From assembly GCF_034314105.1 (NCBI RefSeq), contig NZ_JAVIWJ010000001.1:1365501-1429500 (forward strand): a DNA stretch of 64,000 bases, read 5' to 3'. Each line of letters starts with the position of its first letter. The first letter of the stretch is position 1. Positions 1 to 11,320 of the stretch are shown here, piece after piece. The translations under genes were made by a program, and so were the position numbers. Origin of the DNA: Pseudomonas sp. AB6. GTDB taxonomy: Bacteria; Pseudomonadota; Gammaproteobacteria; Pseudomonadales; Pseudomonadaceae. A model generated the notes under the pieces. That model was not told the origin of the DNA. It saw only the letters and a list, made by a program, of their open reading frames with translations, and searched no databases.

Positions 1-2
1 CG

Positions 3-161
3 GCGCCAGACCCGGATGTAGTTGATGCGATTATCGATAAACCAGATCGGGCGATCGATACTTTTATTGATGATGAAACTCCTCCCCCGCAGGACTGGAA
101 ACATCCCGATGATGGCAAAAGCCTTTCTGATCAGGATGTCGAGTGGCCACTTAAGCCCTGA
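3..161 (+). CDS. 3' end of an unidentified gene (partial)
   Basis: An open frame enters from the left edge and ends with TGA at 159-161, leaving about 52 residues. The tail is acidic and proline-rich (it contains DDETPPPQDW and ends VEWPLKP), with no motif that I can name. The start lies outside the window. Such an acidic C-terminus could belong to many families, including secreted effectors or nuclease-type proteins, so no function is assigned. A short spacer separates it from the convergent small gene on the minus strand. Confidence 0.45.
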   Translation, partial: APDPDVVDAIIDKPDRAIDTFIDDETPPPQDWKHPDDGKSLSDQDVEWPLKP

Positions 162-186
162 GGCAAGCCCTGAGGCGTAGTTCCTG

Positions 187-426
187 CTATTTCTTCCGGG
201 CGGCGGCTTCTGCGGCCAAACATTCCAAGGCGAATTGCTCGGGGTAAGTCATCTCGATTGGAGTAGTCACGCCTTTCACAGTGCGCGAGCCGTCAAGGAT
301 ATAGCGAATTCGACGATCGGTAACGCCGATGCGTTTTGCGATCCAGCCGGGTGTCTGACCGATGCGCGTGACGAGCTTGTCGGCGTAGTCGGTTGAAGGG
401 TTATAAAGCTCTGCGTTAGGGGTCAT
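187..426 (-). CDS. small HTH-like hypothetical protein (79 aa)
   Basis: This short protein carries one recognisable stretch, roughly residues 19-48, that reads as a helix-turn-helix: a Gln-Thr-Pro-Gly-Trp-Ile-Ala-Lys-Arg-Ile-Gly segment followed by a basic recognition-like helix (DRRIRYILDG). That pattern is typical of Cro/XRE-like DNA-binding proteins, often of phage origin. The rest is a short Glu/Ala/Lys-rich tail. No sensor domain is visible. A role as a small transcription regulator is inferred only from the HTH-like pattern; the gene could also be a remnant of a mobile element, in keeping with the other phage-flavoured genes within the next 4 kb. Confidence 0.5.
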   Translation of the reverse strand: MTPNAELYNPSTDYADKLVTRIGQTPGWIAKRIGVTDRRIRYILDGSRTVKGVTTPIEMTYPEQFALECLAAEAAARKK

Positions 427-469
427 AGGACTACCAGATAAAAGTTAAGCTGAGTTGCAGTGAAGAACG

Positions 470-514
470 GGCGACACAGTGCGGGAATCATCGAACAGTG
501 TCGCCTAATTTTTT
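470..514. terminator. hairpin with T-tract between the small HTH gene and uvrA2
   Basis: GGCGACAC (470-477) and GTGTCGCC (498-505) form a perfect 8-bp stem with a 20-nt loop, followed on the plus strand by TAATTTTTT. As an intrinsic terminator it points rightward, where no adjacent plus-strand gene is obvious. It lies just past the 3' end of the leftward uvrA-like gene and may simply stabilise that message. Confidence 0.35.
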
Positions 515-523
515 AAAGCAGCA

Positions 524-3202
524 TTACTGCCCCGACAATACCTTGGCTAAAAACGGTGCGGTGCGGCTGGCTTTGACGTCTGCAACTGTTTCTGGTGTAC
601 CACAGGCAACCAATTTGCCACCTTGATCGCCCGCTCCGGGGCCGATGTCGATGACCCAGTCGCTTTGCGCAACGACCCGCATCTCATGCTCGACAACAAT
701 GACCGTATGGCCCAAATCAACCAGACTGTTGAGTTGGCTGAGCAAGCGGTCAACGTCGCACGGGTGCAGGCCAGTGGTCGGTTCATCGAGAACATAAAGC
801 GTGGCCCCACGTGGAACTCGTTGCAGTTCGGTCGCCAGTTTAATCCGTTGCGCTTCGCCGCCGGAAAGTTCTGTGGCCGGTTGGCCGAGCCTCAAATAGC
901 CCAGGCCAATGTCACGCAGTGCCGTCAGCGAACGCAGTACGCTCTGGTGTTTGGCAAAAACCGTCACCGCTTCCTCCACGGTTAACTGCAGCACTTGCGC
1001 GATATTCAATCCCTGCCATGTAATTTGCAGGGTGTCCTGGTTGTAGCGGGCGCCATGACAGGTCGGGCAGGGCGCATAGACGCTTGCCATAAACAACAAT
1101 TCCACACTGACAAGCCCTTCCCCCTCGCACGCTGGGCAGCGCCCTTTGGCGACGTTAAAAGAAAACTGTCCCGCGTCGTAGTGTTTGTCTTTTGCTTCGG
1201 GTGTTGCCGCGTACAGCTTGCGGACACTATCAAACAGCCCGGTATAGGTCGCCAGGTTCGAGCGTGGGGTGCGGCCGATTGGTTTTTGATCGACCTGAAC
1301 CAGTCGCCGGATGTTTTGCGCCCCGGCCGTCACCTGGCCGCTGCAGATTTGCGCAGTGTCGTCTTCCAGGCTGGGTTCCTCCTGTTCTACATCGGCTATG
1401 GTGCGGCCCAGATGAGTGCCCATCAATTCAAGCAATGCGAGACTGACCAAACTCGATTTGCCAGAACCGGAAATCCCGGTGACGGCGGTGAAGCAACCCA
1501 AGGGAAACGCTGCCGAGAGATGGCTCAAGTTATTTCGAGTTATGCCCTCAAGTCGAAGCCAGCCTTTGGCTTGGCGGCGGAGCTGATGCAGGGGCGCATG
1601 TTTTGCAAACACGTGTGGACGCGTCTGCGATGCTTGGACATGGGCCAGCCCGGCGGGCGGTCCACTGTAGAGTACTTGGCCTCCGTGTTCTCCTGCTGCG
1701 GGGCCGACGTCCACCAGCCAGTCGGCGCGGCGCATGGTCTCGATGTCATGTTCGACCACAAACAACGAGTTGCCGGCTGCTTTTAGCCGCTGTAACGCGC
1801 CGAATAAAGCTTCACCGTCAGCCGGGTGCAAACCGGCTGAGGGTTCATCCAGCACGTAGATGACCCCAAACAGCTGAGAGCTTAGCTGTGTCGCCAAGCG
1901 TAAACGTTGAAGCTCGCCGGACGAAAGGGTTGGGGTACTACGCTCCAGCGCCAGATAGCCAAGGCCCAGGTCGGTCAGGGTGCCAACCCTTATGAGTAAG
2001 TCTTGGGCGATACGCTGTGCTGCCAAGCGCTTTTCCACGGAAAGATTGGGTGTGTGCCGAACATCTGGCGCGGCCTCGTGCGCCGAACCGCCGCTGCCCA
2101 CACGTTGTTTGCGTGCAGCCTGGGTCTGAGCTTTGCTCAATATATTGTTGTCAAAATGATCTTGAGCGAAGGTGTTAGCCGCCACCGGGCGTAAGATATC
2201 GGCCAAGCGCAGCAAGGGCATCTGCGACAGTTCGCCTATGTCATAGCCTGCAAACGTGACCGACAACGCTTCGCGGGTCAGGCGCTTGCCGGAACACAGC
2301 AGGCATTGGCTGCCGATCATGAAACGCGCCACCCGTTTTTTCATCAGCGCACTTTGTGAGTGGCTAAACGTGTGTAGCACGTGGCGCCGAGCACCGGTGA
2401 ACGTCCCTTGATAACTCGGTTCGAGTTTGCGTTTCAAGGCCTGTTGGGTCGCTGATGGCGAGAGCCCGGCATACACCGGAACGGTGGGGGTCTGCTCGGT
2501 AAATAAAATCCAGTCGCGCTGCTTTTTCGGCAAGTCGCGCCAAGGGACATCAACGTCATAACCAAGCGTGACCAAGATGTCGCGCAAGTTTTGCCCTTGC
2601 CATGCAGTCGGCCAGGCCGCTACCGCGCGCTGGCGAATGGTCAGCGTATCGTCCGGCACCATGGTCTGCTCAGTGACCTCATACACCCGGCCCAAACCAT
2701 GGCATTCGGGACAGGCGCCTTGGGGCGTGTTCGGCGAAAAGTCTTCGGCGTAGAGCATCGGCTGCCCATTCGGATAACTGCCAGCTCGGGAATAAAGCAT
2801 CCGTACCAAACTCGACAGGGTAGTCACGCTGCCCACCGACGAGCGTGTGCTGGGCGTACCCCGTTGTTGTTGAAGTGCGACAGCAGGGGGCAAGCCTTCG
2901 ATAGAATCCACATCGGGTACGCCAACTTGATCAATCAAGCGTCGCGCATAAGGTGCCACCGACTCGAAATAACGCCGCTGGGCCTCGGCATATAAAGTGG
3001 AAAACGCCAGGGATGATTTGCCTGAGCCCGAGACCCCGGTAAATACCACCAGCGCATTGCGCGGGATATCCACATCCACGTTCTTTAGGTTATGTTCCCG
3101 CGCACCACGTACCCGGACGAAGCCTGAGTTATTGAGTGACGCACTGTCTAAAGCCATGGCTGAGAAGGTTTGATCGTCAGTGGGGTCACGCTGAGAAGTC
3201 AT
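524..3202 (-). CDS. UvrA-like excision ATPase (UvrA2 type)
   Basis: A 892-residue ABC-type DNA-damage protein of the UvrA superfamily. Two nucleotide-binding modules are visible: Walker A GVSGSGKS near residue 56 and GISGSGKSS near residue 575, ABC signatures [13 protein letters not shown] and [13 protein letters not shown], and Walker B runs ending VLDEP in both halves. Zinc-binding cysteine pairs CPECHG (first half) and CPACEGEG with CPTCHG (second half) are present. The classic UvrA is about 940 residues; the shorter length and the altered insertion region fit the UvrA2/DrrC-like paralogue class, reported in connection with DNA damage or drug tolerance, rather than the housekeeping UvrA. 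The start ATG at 3202 has an AAGG sequence upstream; an ATG 15 codons later is an alternative. Confidence 0.85.
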   Translation of the reverse strand: MTSQRDPTDDQTFSAMALDSASLNNSGFVRVRGAREHNLKNVDVDIPRNALVVFTGVSGSGKSSLAFSTLYAEAQRRYFESVAPYARRLIDQVGVPDVDSIEGLPPAVALQQQRGTPSTRSSVGSVTTLSSLVRMLYSRAGSYPNGQPMLYAEDFSPNTPQGACPECHGLGRVYEVTEQTMVPDDTLTIRQRAVAAWPTAWQGQNLRDILVTLGYDVDVPWRDLPKKQRDWILFTEQTPTVPVYAGLSPSATQQALKRKLEPSYQGTFTGARRHVLHTFSHSQSALMKKRVARFMIGSQCLLCSGKRLTREALSVTFAGYDIGELSQMPLLRLADILRPVAANTFAQDHFDNNILSKAQTQAARKQRVGSGGSAHEAAPDVRHTPNLSVEKRLAAQRIAQDLLIRVGTLTDLGLGYLALERSTPTLSSGELQRLRLATQLSSQLFGVIYVLDEPSAGLHPADGEALFGALQRLKAAGNSLFVVEHDIETMRRADWLVDVGPAAGEHGGQVLYSGPPAGLAHVQASQTRPHVFAKHAPLHQLRRQAKGWLRLEGITRNNLSHLSAAFPLGCFTAVTGISGSGKSSLVSLALLELMGTHLGRTIADVEQEEPSLEDDTAQICSGQVTAGAQNIRRLVQVDQKPIGRTPRSNLATYTGLFDSVRKLYAATPEAKDKHYDAGQFSFNVAKGRCPACEGEGLVSVELLFMASVYAPCPTCHGARYNQDTLQITWQGLNIAQVLQLTVEEAVTVFAKHQSVLRSLTALRDIGLGYLRLGQPATELSGGEAQRIKLATELQRVPRGATLYVLDEPTTGLHPCDVDRLLSQLNSLVDLGHTVIVVEHEMRVVAQSDWVIDIGPGAGDQGGKLVACGTPETVADVKASRTAPFLAKVLSGQ

Positions 3203-3247
3203 GATCGAGCCTTAAACAAATGATGTAAGTACTTAAAGGCGACGAAT

Positions 3248-3958
3248 CTATGACGTTATGCGCCGAAAGCCAACTACCCAGACCCATGGATTCTCCTCCC
3301 AGGACTCCGCTCCGTTAAGGCTCTGCCAAAAAACCGCAAACGCGATCACAGGAGTCGTACTAATTCCTGCATTGGGCGGCGGTAAATGATTGGCGAAGTA
3401 ACCATGCGTGCCGTTGTGCAGCGCCGTAAAACCTTCAGCGATAGCCTGTTCGTCGGTAATGTCCCGCAGCCGCTCCTTGTGCACATAAGTGATCTCAAGT
3501 GATATACGCGAGGCCCGGCGCGGCATGAACACGTTGGATCGCCGCCACCAACCCGGACGCGGGTCGGATCTCGACGTTTTGAGGTAATCAGCAGGTTGGG
3601 CGTATTGGTAGTTCATCCCGCTGCTCAAAGTAGTGTCGAGAAAACGCCATTCTTCCCGATTAACACCTCGATTAAACCTAGCCTCCCATCGACCGTACGC
3701 GTAAAACGTTTCCTTTAACCAAAGCACATCGCCTTGCCGCCCGTAGGGGCACCTTTCTGTGGAATGTAAAAGGCGTGCAGGCAACGACTCGATAGTTGCT
3801 TCGGCCATTTCAGCGCCTAGGCTAAGTGTCGGCTGGGTAGAGCGCGGTGATACTGATGAGGCCGACTCAACTTGTTTGACGATTCGGCGCGTTACTGTCT
3901 TTTTGCCGTGAAGTATCGCAGTCACCATAGGGGCGCTGAAAATAATGGGTCGTTCCAT
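3248..3958 (-). CDS. phage-type hypothetical protein (ASCH-like)
   Basis: A 236-residue protein of a type common in Pseudomonas prophages. It opens with a segment resembling RPIIFSAPMVTAILHGKKT followed by a VTRRIVK run, has a central PYGRQGDVLWLKETF motif, then MPRRASRISLEIT, and ends in NPWVWVVGFRRI. This order of motifs matches phage proteins usually annotated as hypothetical or ASCH/PUA-like, presumed nucleic-acid binding; that function is by family resemblance only. The start has a GGA run just upstream. It lies next to an XRE regulator on the other strand, consistent with a small phage-derived patch. Confidence 0.6.
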   Translation of the reverse strand: MERPIIFSAPMVTAILHGKKTVTRRIVKQVESASSVSPRSTQPTLSLGAEMAEATIESLPARLLHSTERCPYGRQGDVLWLKETFYAYGRWEARFNRGVNREEWRFLDTTLSSGMNYQYAQPADYLKTSRSDPRPGWWRRSNVFMPRRASRISLEITYVHKERLRDITDEQAIAEGFTALHNGTHGYFANHLPPPNAGISTTPVIAFAVFWQSLNGAESWEENPWVWVVGFRRITS

Positions 3959-4257
3959 CGATGGAGTTCCTCAACAGTTATTAAGTGTTCCTGATGCACG
4001 GTCGATTGATCCCCTCATTGAAGAAATGTTCAATAAGTCTGATGGCCGTAGTTGAAAGTGTGGGCGGGCGCGGCATGTTCGAATTGGATTCATTTTGCAA
4101 ATATGTCAACCATCAAATGAATAGAGGTGGCGCATATCGTCGGTGAAAAGAGCCCGCGCTCCGACCAACAGTCGATTTTATGAAGCTGAGGACGTTTAAA
4201 TTGTGAGTTTTTTTTGAGAGACTTTGGCGGTCAATGACCGTTTAGGTAGTCAGAGAA
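3959..4257. other. intergenic region between two divergent phage-like genes
   Basis: About 300 bases without a gene, separating the leftward phage-type gene and the rightward XRE gene. It should hold both promoters. The last 60 bases are AT-rich (a run of eight T around 4208) and low in coding signal. I see no clear inverted repeats strong enough to call an operator, although an XRE autoregulatory site would be expected here. Confidence 0.4.
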
Positions 4258-4650
4258 ATGAACGAGATAGGTGCAAGACTCAGGCAGGAGCGCAAGCGGC
4301 TGGGGTATTCACAACGAGAAATGGGTTTTCTTGGTGGTGTTGCGGCTAACGCGCAGGGCAAATATGAAAGCGGTGAGCGGGTTCCGAAGGCGGATTACCT
4401 GGCAGCGCTGGCGAGCGAAGGATTGGATGTTCTTTATGTATTAACCGATCAGCGAAGTGCCGTGAGTACTGTTGATAACCTGCTGAAACAGGTGGCCCGA
4501 GTTGATGAGCCCGATGCAGTATTTAAAGAAGTTAAACATGCGGTGCGTCATCTACTGCTGCGGATCGAAGAACTCTCTAGTACCTACGTTCAGCCTGAAG
4601 CACCTGTCCGTGCGTTGCATGATCGTGCGGTTGAGAGGGTGAGTGAGTAG
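4258..4650 (+). CDS. XRE-family transcriptional regulator
   Basis: A 130-residue DNA-binding protein. Residues 4-62 form a Cro/C1-type HTH (IGARLRQERKRLGYSQREMG followed by NAQGKYESGERVPKADYLAAL), with the phage-type LDVLYVLTDQRS that often closes such domains. The C-terminal half is a short helical tail with no metal or peptidase motif, so it is not a LexA/CI-type self-cleaving repressor. It probably controls its own promoter and perhaps the divergent gene; targets cannot be read from the sequence. The short spacing to the convergent topoisomerase gene (about 20 bases) leaves no room for another gene. Confidence 0.8.
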   Translation: MNEIGARLRQERKRLGYSQREMGFLGGVAANAQGKYESGERVPKADYLAALASEGLDVLYVLTDQRSAVSTVDNLLKQVARVDEPDAVFKEVKHAVRHLLLRIEELSSTYVQPEAPVRALHDRAVERVSE

Positions 4651-4669
4651 TTACGCTTTGCCCCTGTAT

Positions 4670-5722
4670 TTAATCAGCATCTTTAGCCACTGCGGCCGCC
4701 TTCGTGGCTAGCGCCTGGAGGAAAGTTGCCAGTGCGACTTCTTCCTGTCGCAGACCTTTGCGTTGTCGAGAGCGAGGCAGTTTCGCCAGATCACCTAGCA
4801 GGAAACCTTCAAGTACTGCGGGATGGATGTAGCAACGCCGACAAACCGCCGGGGTGTTGCCCAACTGCCGTGCAACTTCCTTGACCATGTCGACTATGTG
4901 TTTTTTCGCATTCGCTTCTGACTCCCATTTCAGCTTACGCAACGTGGTCAGTGCCAAGGCGCTACCGGCCCAGGTTCGGTAATCCTTAGCGGTAAAATCG
5001 GCACCTGTGAGGCTTTGCAGATAAGTATTAATGTCCGATGAGCTCACCGAATGGCGTTCGCCGTCGTCATCAAGGTACTGAAACAAATTCTGCCCTGGCA
5101 ATTCCATACAGCGTTTAATGATGCGCGCCAAACGCCGATCCCTGATGCTGATTTGGTGCTCGACACCACTTTTGCCGCGAAATTGAAAAAGAATTGCACT
5201 GCCTTTGATTTCCACATGCTTATTACGCAGCGTCGTTAAACCGTAAGACCGATTGTCTCGAGCGTACTGGCTATTGCCAATGCGAATCAGCGTAGCGTCA
5301 AGTAATGAAATAACAGTCGCCATTACCTTGTCTCGGCCCATACCTGGGGCATTGAGTTGCGCTTCCAGCTGCTTGCGGACCTTGGGCAGAGCCATTCCGA
5401 ACTCGATCATCCTAGAGTATTTGTTCTCGTCGCGGATCTCTCGCCAGCGCGGATGATAGCGGTACTGTTTCCGGCCCCGTGCGTCACGTCCGGTTGCTTG
5501 CAAGTGTCCTTGGGGATCGGCGCAAATCCATACATCGGTGTAGGCCGGAGGGATCACCAGCGCATTGATCCGTTTGATTTCTGATTCATTCCGGATGCGC
5601 TCACCGCCGGTGTCGAAGTATGTAAATTTTCCGCGCAAAATTTTTCGACTGAACCCGACTTGAGTATCGTCGACATAGTGCAAGTCACAAGGCAGTTGGG
5701 TGATGTCGGTCGAGGCAGGCAT
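4670..5722 (-). CDS. DNA topoisomerase IB (poxvirus type)
   Basis: Relaxes supercoils by a 3'-phosphotyrosyl intermediate. The 350-residue protein has the bacterial TopIB layout: an N-terminal strand-rich domain with the RIRNESEIKRINALVIPPAY motif, then a catalytic domain with conserved Arg (YARDNRSYGLTTLR), a Lys region (VEIKGS), DFTAKDYRTWAGS, and the nucleophile Tyr in CRRCYIHPAVLEGF near residue 298. The ATG at 5722 is preferred over one 12 codons upstream because AGGAG lies six bases before it. The protein is not essential in bacteria and is patchy among pseudomonads. It stands alone between an XRE gene and modC. Confidence 0.88.
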   Translation of the reverse strand: MPASTDITQLPCDLHYVDDTQVGFSRKILRGKFTYFDTGGERIRNESEIKRINALVIPPAYTDVWICADPQGHLQATGRDARGRKQYRYHPRWREIRDENKYSRMIEFGMALPKVRKQLEAQLNAPGMGRDKVMATVISLLDATLIRIGNSQYARDNRSYGLTTLRNKHVEIKGSAILFQFRGKSGVEHQISIRDRRLARIIKRCMELPGQNLFQYLDDDGERHSVSSSDINTYLQSLTGADFTAKDYRTWAGSALALTTLRKLKWESEANAKKHIVDMVKEVARQLGNTPAVCRRCYIHPAVLEGFLLGDLAKLPRSRQRKGLRQEEVALATFLQALATKAAAVAKDAD

Positions 5723-5794
5723 GGCGAACTCCTTCGAACAGGTATCACCATTGACCACTGAAGTACGCAGGGGTGCCTTTTGTGTTATCTCGGT

Positions 5795-6892
5795 TTATGC
5801 CAGCACGGCCACTGACTTGATTTGTGCCCACAATTGTCGGCCGGGATAGAGTTGCAGCCGGTCGCGGGAGTATCGAGTGATACGTGCTAGCAGCGGTACT
5901 CCCGCAGCATCGAGACGGATCAACACGTGGGCCGTGTTGTCGGCGGGGACTTCACCGGCCACGGTCACTGGCAAGCGGTTTAGGATGCTGCTCTGATCGT
6001 CGGGCTGCAGAGTCAGACTTACATCCCTGGCCTGTACGGTAAAACGTAAGCGTTTGCCCATGTCCATGGCCGCATGGGTTACGCGTACGGTTAAATCGCT
6101 GCCTGGCAGTCGCAGTGTCAGTAACTGGTACTTGAGGTCGTATGCGCTGACGATGCCCTCAATCACCACTCCGCCGCCCTCACTGGTTGCCATCGGCAAG
6201 TCGAGCCGAGCCAGGGTCTCACTGATAGGACCGCTGGCCAATGCTTTGCCATCACTCAACAGCACAATGTGGTCAGCCAGCCGTGCGACTTCATCTTGGG
6301 AATGACTGACGTACAGCATCGGAATATCCAGCTCCTCGTGCAGGCGTTCGAGATATGGCAGGATCTCGCTTTTGCGTTTGGCGTCTAGTGCCGCCAACGG
6401 TTCGTCCAGTAACAGCAAGCGCGGGCTGGTCAACAAGGCGCGTGCTATCCCGACGCGTTGACGCTCGCCGCCGGACAATTTGTCTGGGCGTCGATCAAGC
6501 AGGTGATCGATACCGAGCAACGCAGTGGCTTGCGTTAGCTGGACTTTGCGCTGATGACGTGCAATGCGCTGCAACCCGAACTCCAGGTTGCCGCGTACCG
6601 AAAGATGCGGGAAAAGGCTGGCTTCCTGAAAAACGTAGCCCAACGCACGTTTATGCGGGGCAAGGAAAATGTCGTTGTCGCTGTCTTGCCAGACTTCGCC
6701 GTTGACCTGGATGAGCCCTTGCTGAGCTTTTTCCAGCCCGGCAATACACCTCAGGCAAGTAGTTTTGCCCGAGCCGGAGTCGCCGTAGAGGGCTGTTACT
6801 CCGCGTCCGGGAAGCCTGAGGTCGACGTCCATGGCAAAACTTGGGTAGGCCAGTTGCAGCTGAACTTGAATCTGAGCGAGCGGCACCGTCAT
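5795..6892 (-). CDS. modC: molybdate ABC transporter ATP-binding protein ModC
   Basis: Energises molybdate import. The first 230 residues are an ABC ATPase: Walker [12 protein letters not shown] near residue 36, Q-loop, signature [15 protein letters not shown] and Walker [13 protein letters not shown]. The C-terminal 130 residues form a TOBE/MOP-like molybdate-binding domain, a hallmark of ModC that distinguishes it from other importer ATPases. Length (365 aa) is normal. Its start lies three bases past the modB stop, and the ribosome-binding GGAG sits inside the end of modB, so the two are translationally coupled. Confidence 0.93.
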   Translation of the reverse strand: MTVPLAQIQVQLQLAYPSFAMDVDLRLPGRGVTALYGDSGSGKTTCLRCIAGLEKAQQGLIQVNGEVWQDSDNDIFLAPHKRALGYVFQEASLFPHLSVRGNLEFGLQRIARHQRKVQLTQATALLGIDHLLDRRPDKLSGGERQRVGIARALLTSPRLLLLDEPLAALDAKRKSEILPYLERLHEELDIPMLYVSHSQDEVARLADHIVLLSDGKALASGPISETLARLDLPMATSEGGGVVIEGIVSAYDLKYQLLTLRLPGSDLTVRVTHAAMDMGKRLRFTVQARDVSLTLQPDDQSSILNRLPVTVAGEVPADNTAHVLIRLDAAGVPLLARITRYSRDRLQLYPGRQLWAQIKSVAVLA

Positions 6893-6895
6893 GGT

Positions 6896-7575
6896 TTAAC
6901 TCCAGCCCGCTTTGGTTTTTCCGCTGGAATACAGCACCAACAGCACCAGAAAAGAAAACACCACCATGGCCCCGGCCAGCCAATGCGCTTGCAAGTATTC
7001 CATGGACTCAACGTGGTCATAGAGTTGCACCGATACCACGCGGGTCTTGCCGGGTATATTGCCGCCAATCATTAGTACCACGCCAAATTCGCCAACGGTG
7101 TGGGCAAAACCAAGGATTGCACCGGTAATGAAACCAGGCTTGGCCAGCGGTAGGACGACGCTGAAAAACGTGTCCCACGGATTTGCCCTCAGTGTGGCAG
7201 CAACCTCCAGTGGGCGGATACCAATTGCAGTAAAGGCATTCTGCAAGGGTTGCACGACGAAGGGCATTGAATAGAGAACCGAGCCGATGACCAAGCCAGT
7301 GAAGCTAAACGTCAGCGTCCCTAGCCCAATGCTTTGGGTAAAGTGACCGACAAAACCGTTTGGCCCCATGATTAGCAGCAGGTAAAAGCCGATCACAGTG
7401 GGCGGCAGCACCAGAGGCAGCGCAACCACCGCACCCACCGGGCCTTTAAGCCACGACCGAGTGTGTGCCAGCCATAACGCGATGGGCGTACCGATCAGCA
7501 GCAGAATGATGGTGGTCAATGACGCCAGTTTCAGCGTCAGCCAAATCGCTTCCAGGTCTTCGCCATCTAGTGGCA

Positions 7576-7576
<1 letters not shown>
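6896..7576 (-). CDS. modB: molybdate ABC transporter permease ModB
   Basis: Inner-membrane channel subunit of 226 residues with about five to six hydrophobic segments. The EAA-like loop that contacts ModC is visible ([21 protein letters not shown]), with the downstream [23 protein letters not shown] that is very characteristic of ModB. Its ATG overlaps the modA stop as TAATG, which shows tight operon structure. Together with ModA and ModC it forms the high-affinity molybdate importer that feeds molybdenum-cofactor enzymes. Confidence 0.93.
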
Positions 7577-9568
<1,992 letters not shown>

Positions 9569-9635
9569 GGTGGAATTCTCCTAGATAGAGCCAAACAGTT
9601 AGGTCACCGTTGAGCGGGCAAAGTAGCCTGGGATT

Positions 9636-10526
9636 TCAGCGAATAGCGTTTCCCAACACCTCAAAGATGCGTTGGGCAATGTAGTCCACATGCGTTTCCA
9701 GTGCAAAGTGACCGGTGTCGAGCATCTCGACCACGGCGTTGGCGTTATCGCGTTTATACGCTTGGGCGCCGGGGGGAATGAAAAACGGATCGTGTTTGCC
9801 CCAAATCACCAGCGTGGGCACTTGAGTCCGTTTAAAAAATGCCTGAAATACAGGGTATCGCGTGAGGTTGTTGGCGTAGTCGAGGAAAAGGTCTAACTGA
9901 ATATCTTCATTACCCGGACGCTGCATCAGCAGCACATCAAGGGTGTACGACTCCGGCGCGATCAATTCCGGGTGAGTGACACCGTGCACGTATTGATAGC
10001 GTATCCCGTCGAGATTAAGCACCGCCTCGCGAATGATTTGTCGGTTGGTCGCGCTCGGATTTCGCCAGTAGTTACGAATCGGCTCCCACGCATCGCCCAG
10101 GCCTTCCAGGTAGGCGTTGCCATTCTGAGAAATCAGTGCGGTGACACGTTCAGGGTGTGCAACAGCCAGGCGCAGTCCGACCGGTGCGCCGTAATCGAAC
10201 ACATACAATGCGTAGCGGCTCAAGCCCAGCACTTGAACAAAGCCCTCGAGCGTTTTCGCCAGGTTGTCGAAGTTGTAATGGTAGTTCCGCTCAGCGGGCA
10301 CTTGAGTGAAGCCGAAACCAGGCAGGTCCGGCGCTATCACGCGATAGCGAGTGGCCAGGTGCGGAATCAAGTCGCGGTACATATGCGACGAGCTCGGGAA
10401 ACCGTGCAGGAGTAAAATCACCGGGGCGTCAGCTTCGCCCGCTTCGCGGTAGAAAATCTTTACGCCGTCGGCATCGACATGTTGATAGCGCACAGTGCTG
10501 GAGGAGTGGGCGGGATATGTGGCCAT
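9636..10526 (-). CDS. alpha/beta hydrolase (epoxide hydrolase / haloalkane dehalogenase-like)
   Basis: A 296-residue alpha/beta-fold hydrolase. The oxyanion-hole motif LLLHGFPSSSHMYRD appears near residue 40, followed by APDLPGFGFT. The nucleophile elbow is unusual: the VFDYGAPVGLRLA stretch carries Asp where lipases have Ser, as in epoxide hydrolases and haloalkane dehalogenases. The catalytic His lies in DTGHFALETH. The start at 10526 (MATYPAHSSS) is preferred over an ATG 23 codons upstream because homologous proteins begin there; its ribosome site is weak. It diverges from acuR, with shared regulatory DNA between. Confidence 0.8.
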   Translation of the reverse strand: MATYPAHSSSTVRYQHVDADGVKIFYREAGEADAPVILLLHGFPSSSHMYRDLIPHLATRYRVIAPDLPGFGFTQVPAERNYHYNFDNLAKTLEGFVQVLGLSRYALYVFDYGAPVGLRLAVAHPERVTALISQNGNAYLEGLGDAWEPIRNYWRNPSATNRQIIREAVLNLDGIRYQYVHGVTHPELIAPESYTLDVLLMQRPGNEDIQLDLFLDYANNLTRYPVFQAFFKRTQVPTLVIWGKHDPFFIPPGAQAYKRDNANAVVEMLDTGHFALETHVDYIAQRIFEVLGNAIR

Positions 10527-10583
10527 GGCAAGGGTTCTCAATAAGCGACTAGTGAAGGGGTCGATTATTCTTTCTTCGTTTTT

Positions 10584-10614
10584 GTAACCTGTCAAATACT
10601 ATTATGGAGGTTAC
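10584..10614. promoter_or_regulatory. inverted repeat between hydrolase and acuR
   Basis: GTAACCT (10584-10590) and AGGTTAC (10608-10614) are perfect inverted repeats, 24 bases centre to centre. A second inverted pair, TGTCA and TGACA, lies at 10625-10640 and overlaps the acuR -35 box. They sit upstream of the hydrolase gene and could bind a regulator of that gene; the protein is unknown. Confidence 0.4.
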
Positions 10615-10634
10615 ATTTTCTATTTGTCAGCCGA

Positions 10635-10662
10635 TTGACATTAAAATCTATCGGTCTAATAT
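10635..10662 (+). promoter_or_regulatory. acuR promoter with AcuR half-site
   Basis: A -35 TTGACA (10635-10640) and -10 TAATAT (10657-10662) with 16-base spacing form a near-consensus sigma70 promoter. The spacer ends with ATCGGTCTA, identical to nine bases of the operator upstream of acuI, so AcuR could cover its own -10 region. The acuR ATG lies only eight bases past the -10 box, which would make the transcript leaderless or nearly so. Confidence 0.6.
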
Positions 10663-10669
10663 TCAGCGC

Positions 10670-11305
10670 ATGACAATACTCAGCGCTAAACCCCGTCGTC
10701 CAGGCCGTCCACCCAAGGTTGATAGAGACAACCTGGAAACCCGCGACGCATTAATTCGTTGCGGTACTGAGGTGCTGACCGAGCAAGGCTTCACGGCGAC
10801 CGGCATTGACAGCATCCTCAAGCTGATCGGCGTGCCAAAGGGTTCGTTCTACCATTACTTCGATAGCAAAGAAGCTTTTGGCCGAGCGGTGCTGGACAAT
10901 TACGCGGCGTTTTTCGCCCGCAAGCTGGATCGCTGGCTGCTGGACGAATCACTTTCACCGTTGGAGCGTCTGGCAGGTTTTGCCCAAGACGCTAACCTTG
11001 GGATGGCCCGTTATGACTACCGGCGCGGGTGTATGGTCGGCAATATGGGTCAAGAAGTCTGCGTGCTGCCGGAAGGGTTTCGGGCCGCGCTTGAAAGCAT
11101 ATTTCTCGATTGGCAAGCGCGGCTGACGTTATGTTTAAAGGCGGCTCAATCGGCGGGGGAGTTGTCGGTCAATGCCGACTGTGCAGAGTTGGCTGCGTTC
11201 TTTTGGATCGGCTGGGAGGGCGCAGTGCTGCGGGCACGACTGGTTCAAAGTGGCACTCCATTGAATACGTTCATTGCTGGCTTCCTGCGGGGTTTGCCAC
11301 AGTGA
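10670..11305 (+). CDS. acuR: TetR-family acrylate-responsive repressor AcuR
   Basis: A 211-residue one-component repressor. Residues about 10-65 form a TetR HTH domain (RPGRPPK, then DSILKLIGVPKGSFYHYF). The C-terminal ligand domain is the AcuR type: RRGCMVGNMGQE, LPEGFRAALESI and AAFFWIGWEGAVLRARL, which closely recall the Rhodobacter protein that senses acrylate from DMSP breakdown. The following gene is acuI, its known target. The ATG at 10670 is chosen because a promoter ends just before it and the upstream ATG at 10604 has no ribosome site and lies before the -10 box. Ligand in this organism is inferred. Confidence 0.8.
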   Translation: MTILSAKPRRPGRPPKVDRDNLETRDALIRCGTEVLTEQGFTATGIDSILKLIGVPKGSFYHYFDSKEAFGRAVLDNYAAFFARKLDRWLLDESLSPLERLAGFAQDANLGMARYDYRRGCMVGNMGQEVCVLPEGFRAALESIFLDWQARLTLCLKAAQSAGELSVNADCAELAAFFWIGWEGAVLRARLVQSGTPLNTFIAGFLRGLPQ

Positions 11306-11320
11306 TTTTCGATCTATTTC

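Noticed and set aside
995..1786. Long plus-strand frame of 263 residues inside the UvrA-like gene
   Set aside because: It is antisense to a gene with clear motifs and its product has no family pattern or ribosome-binding site.
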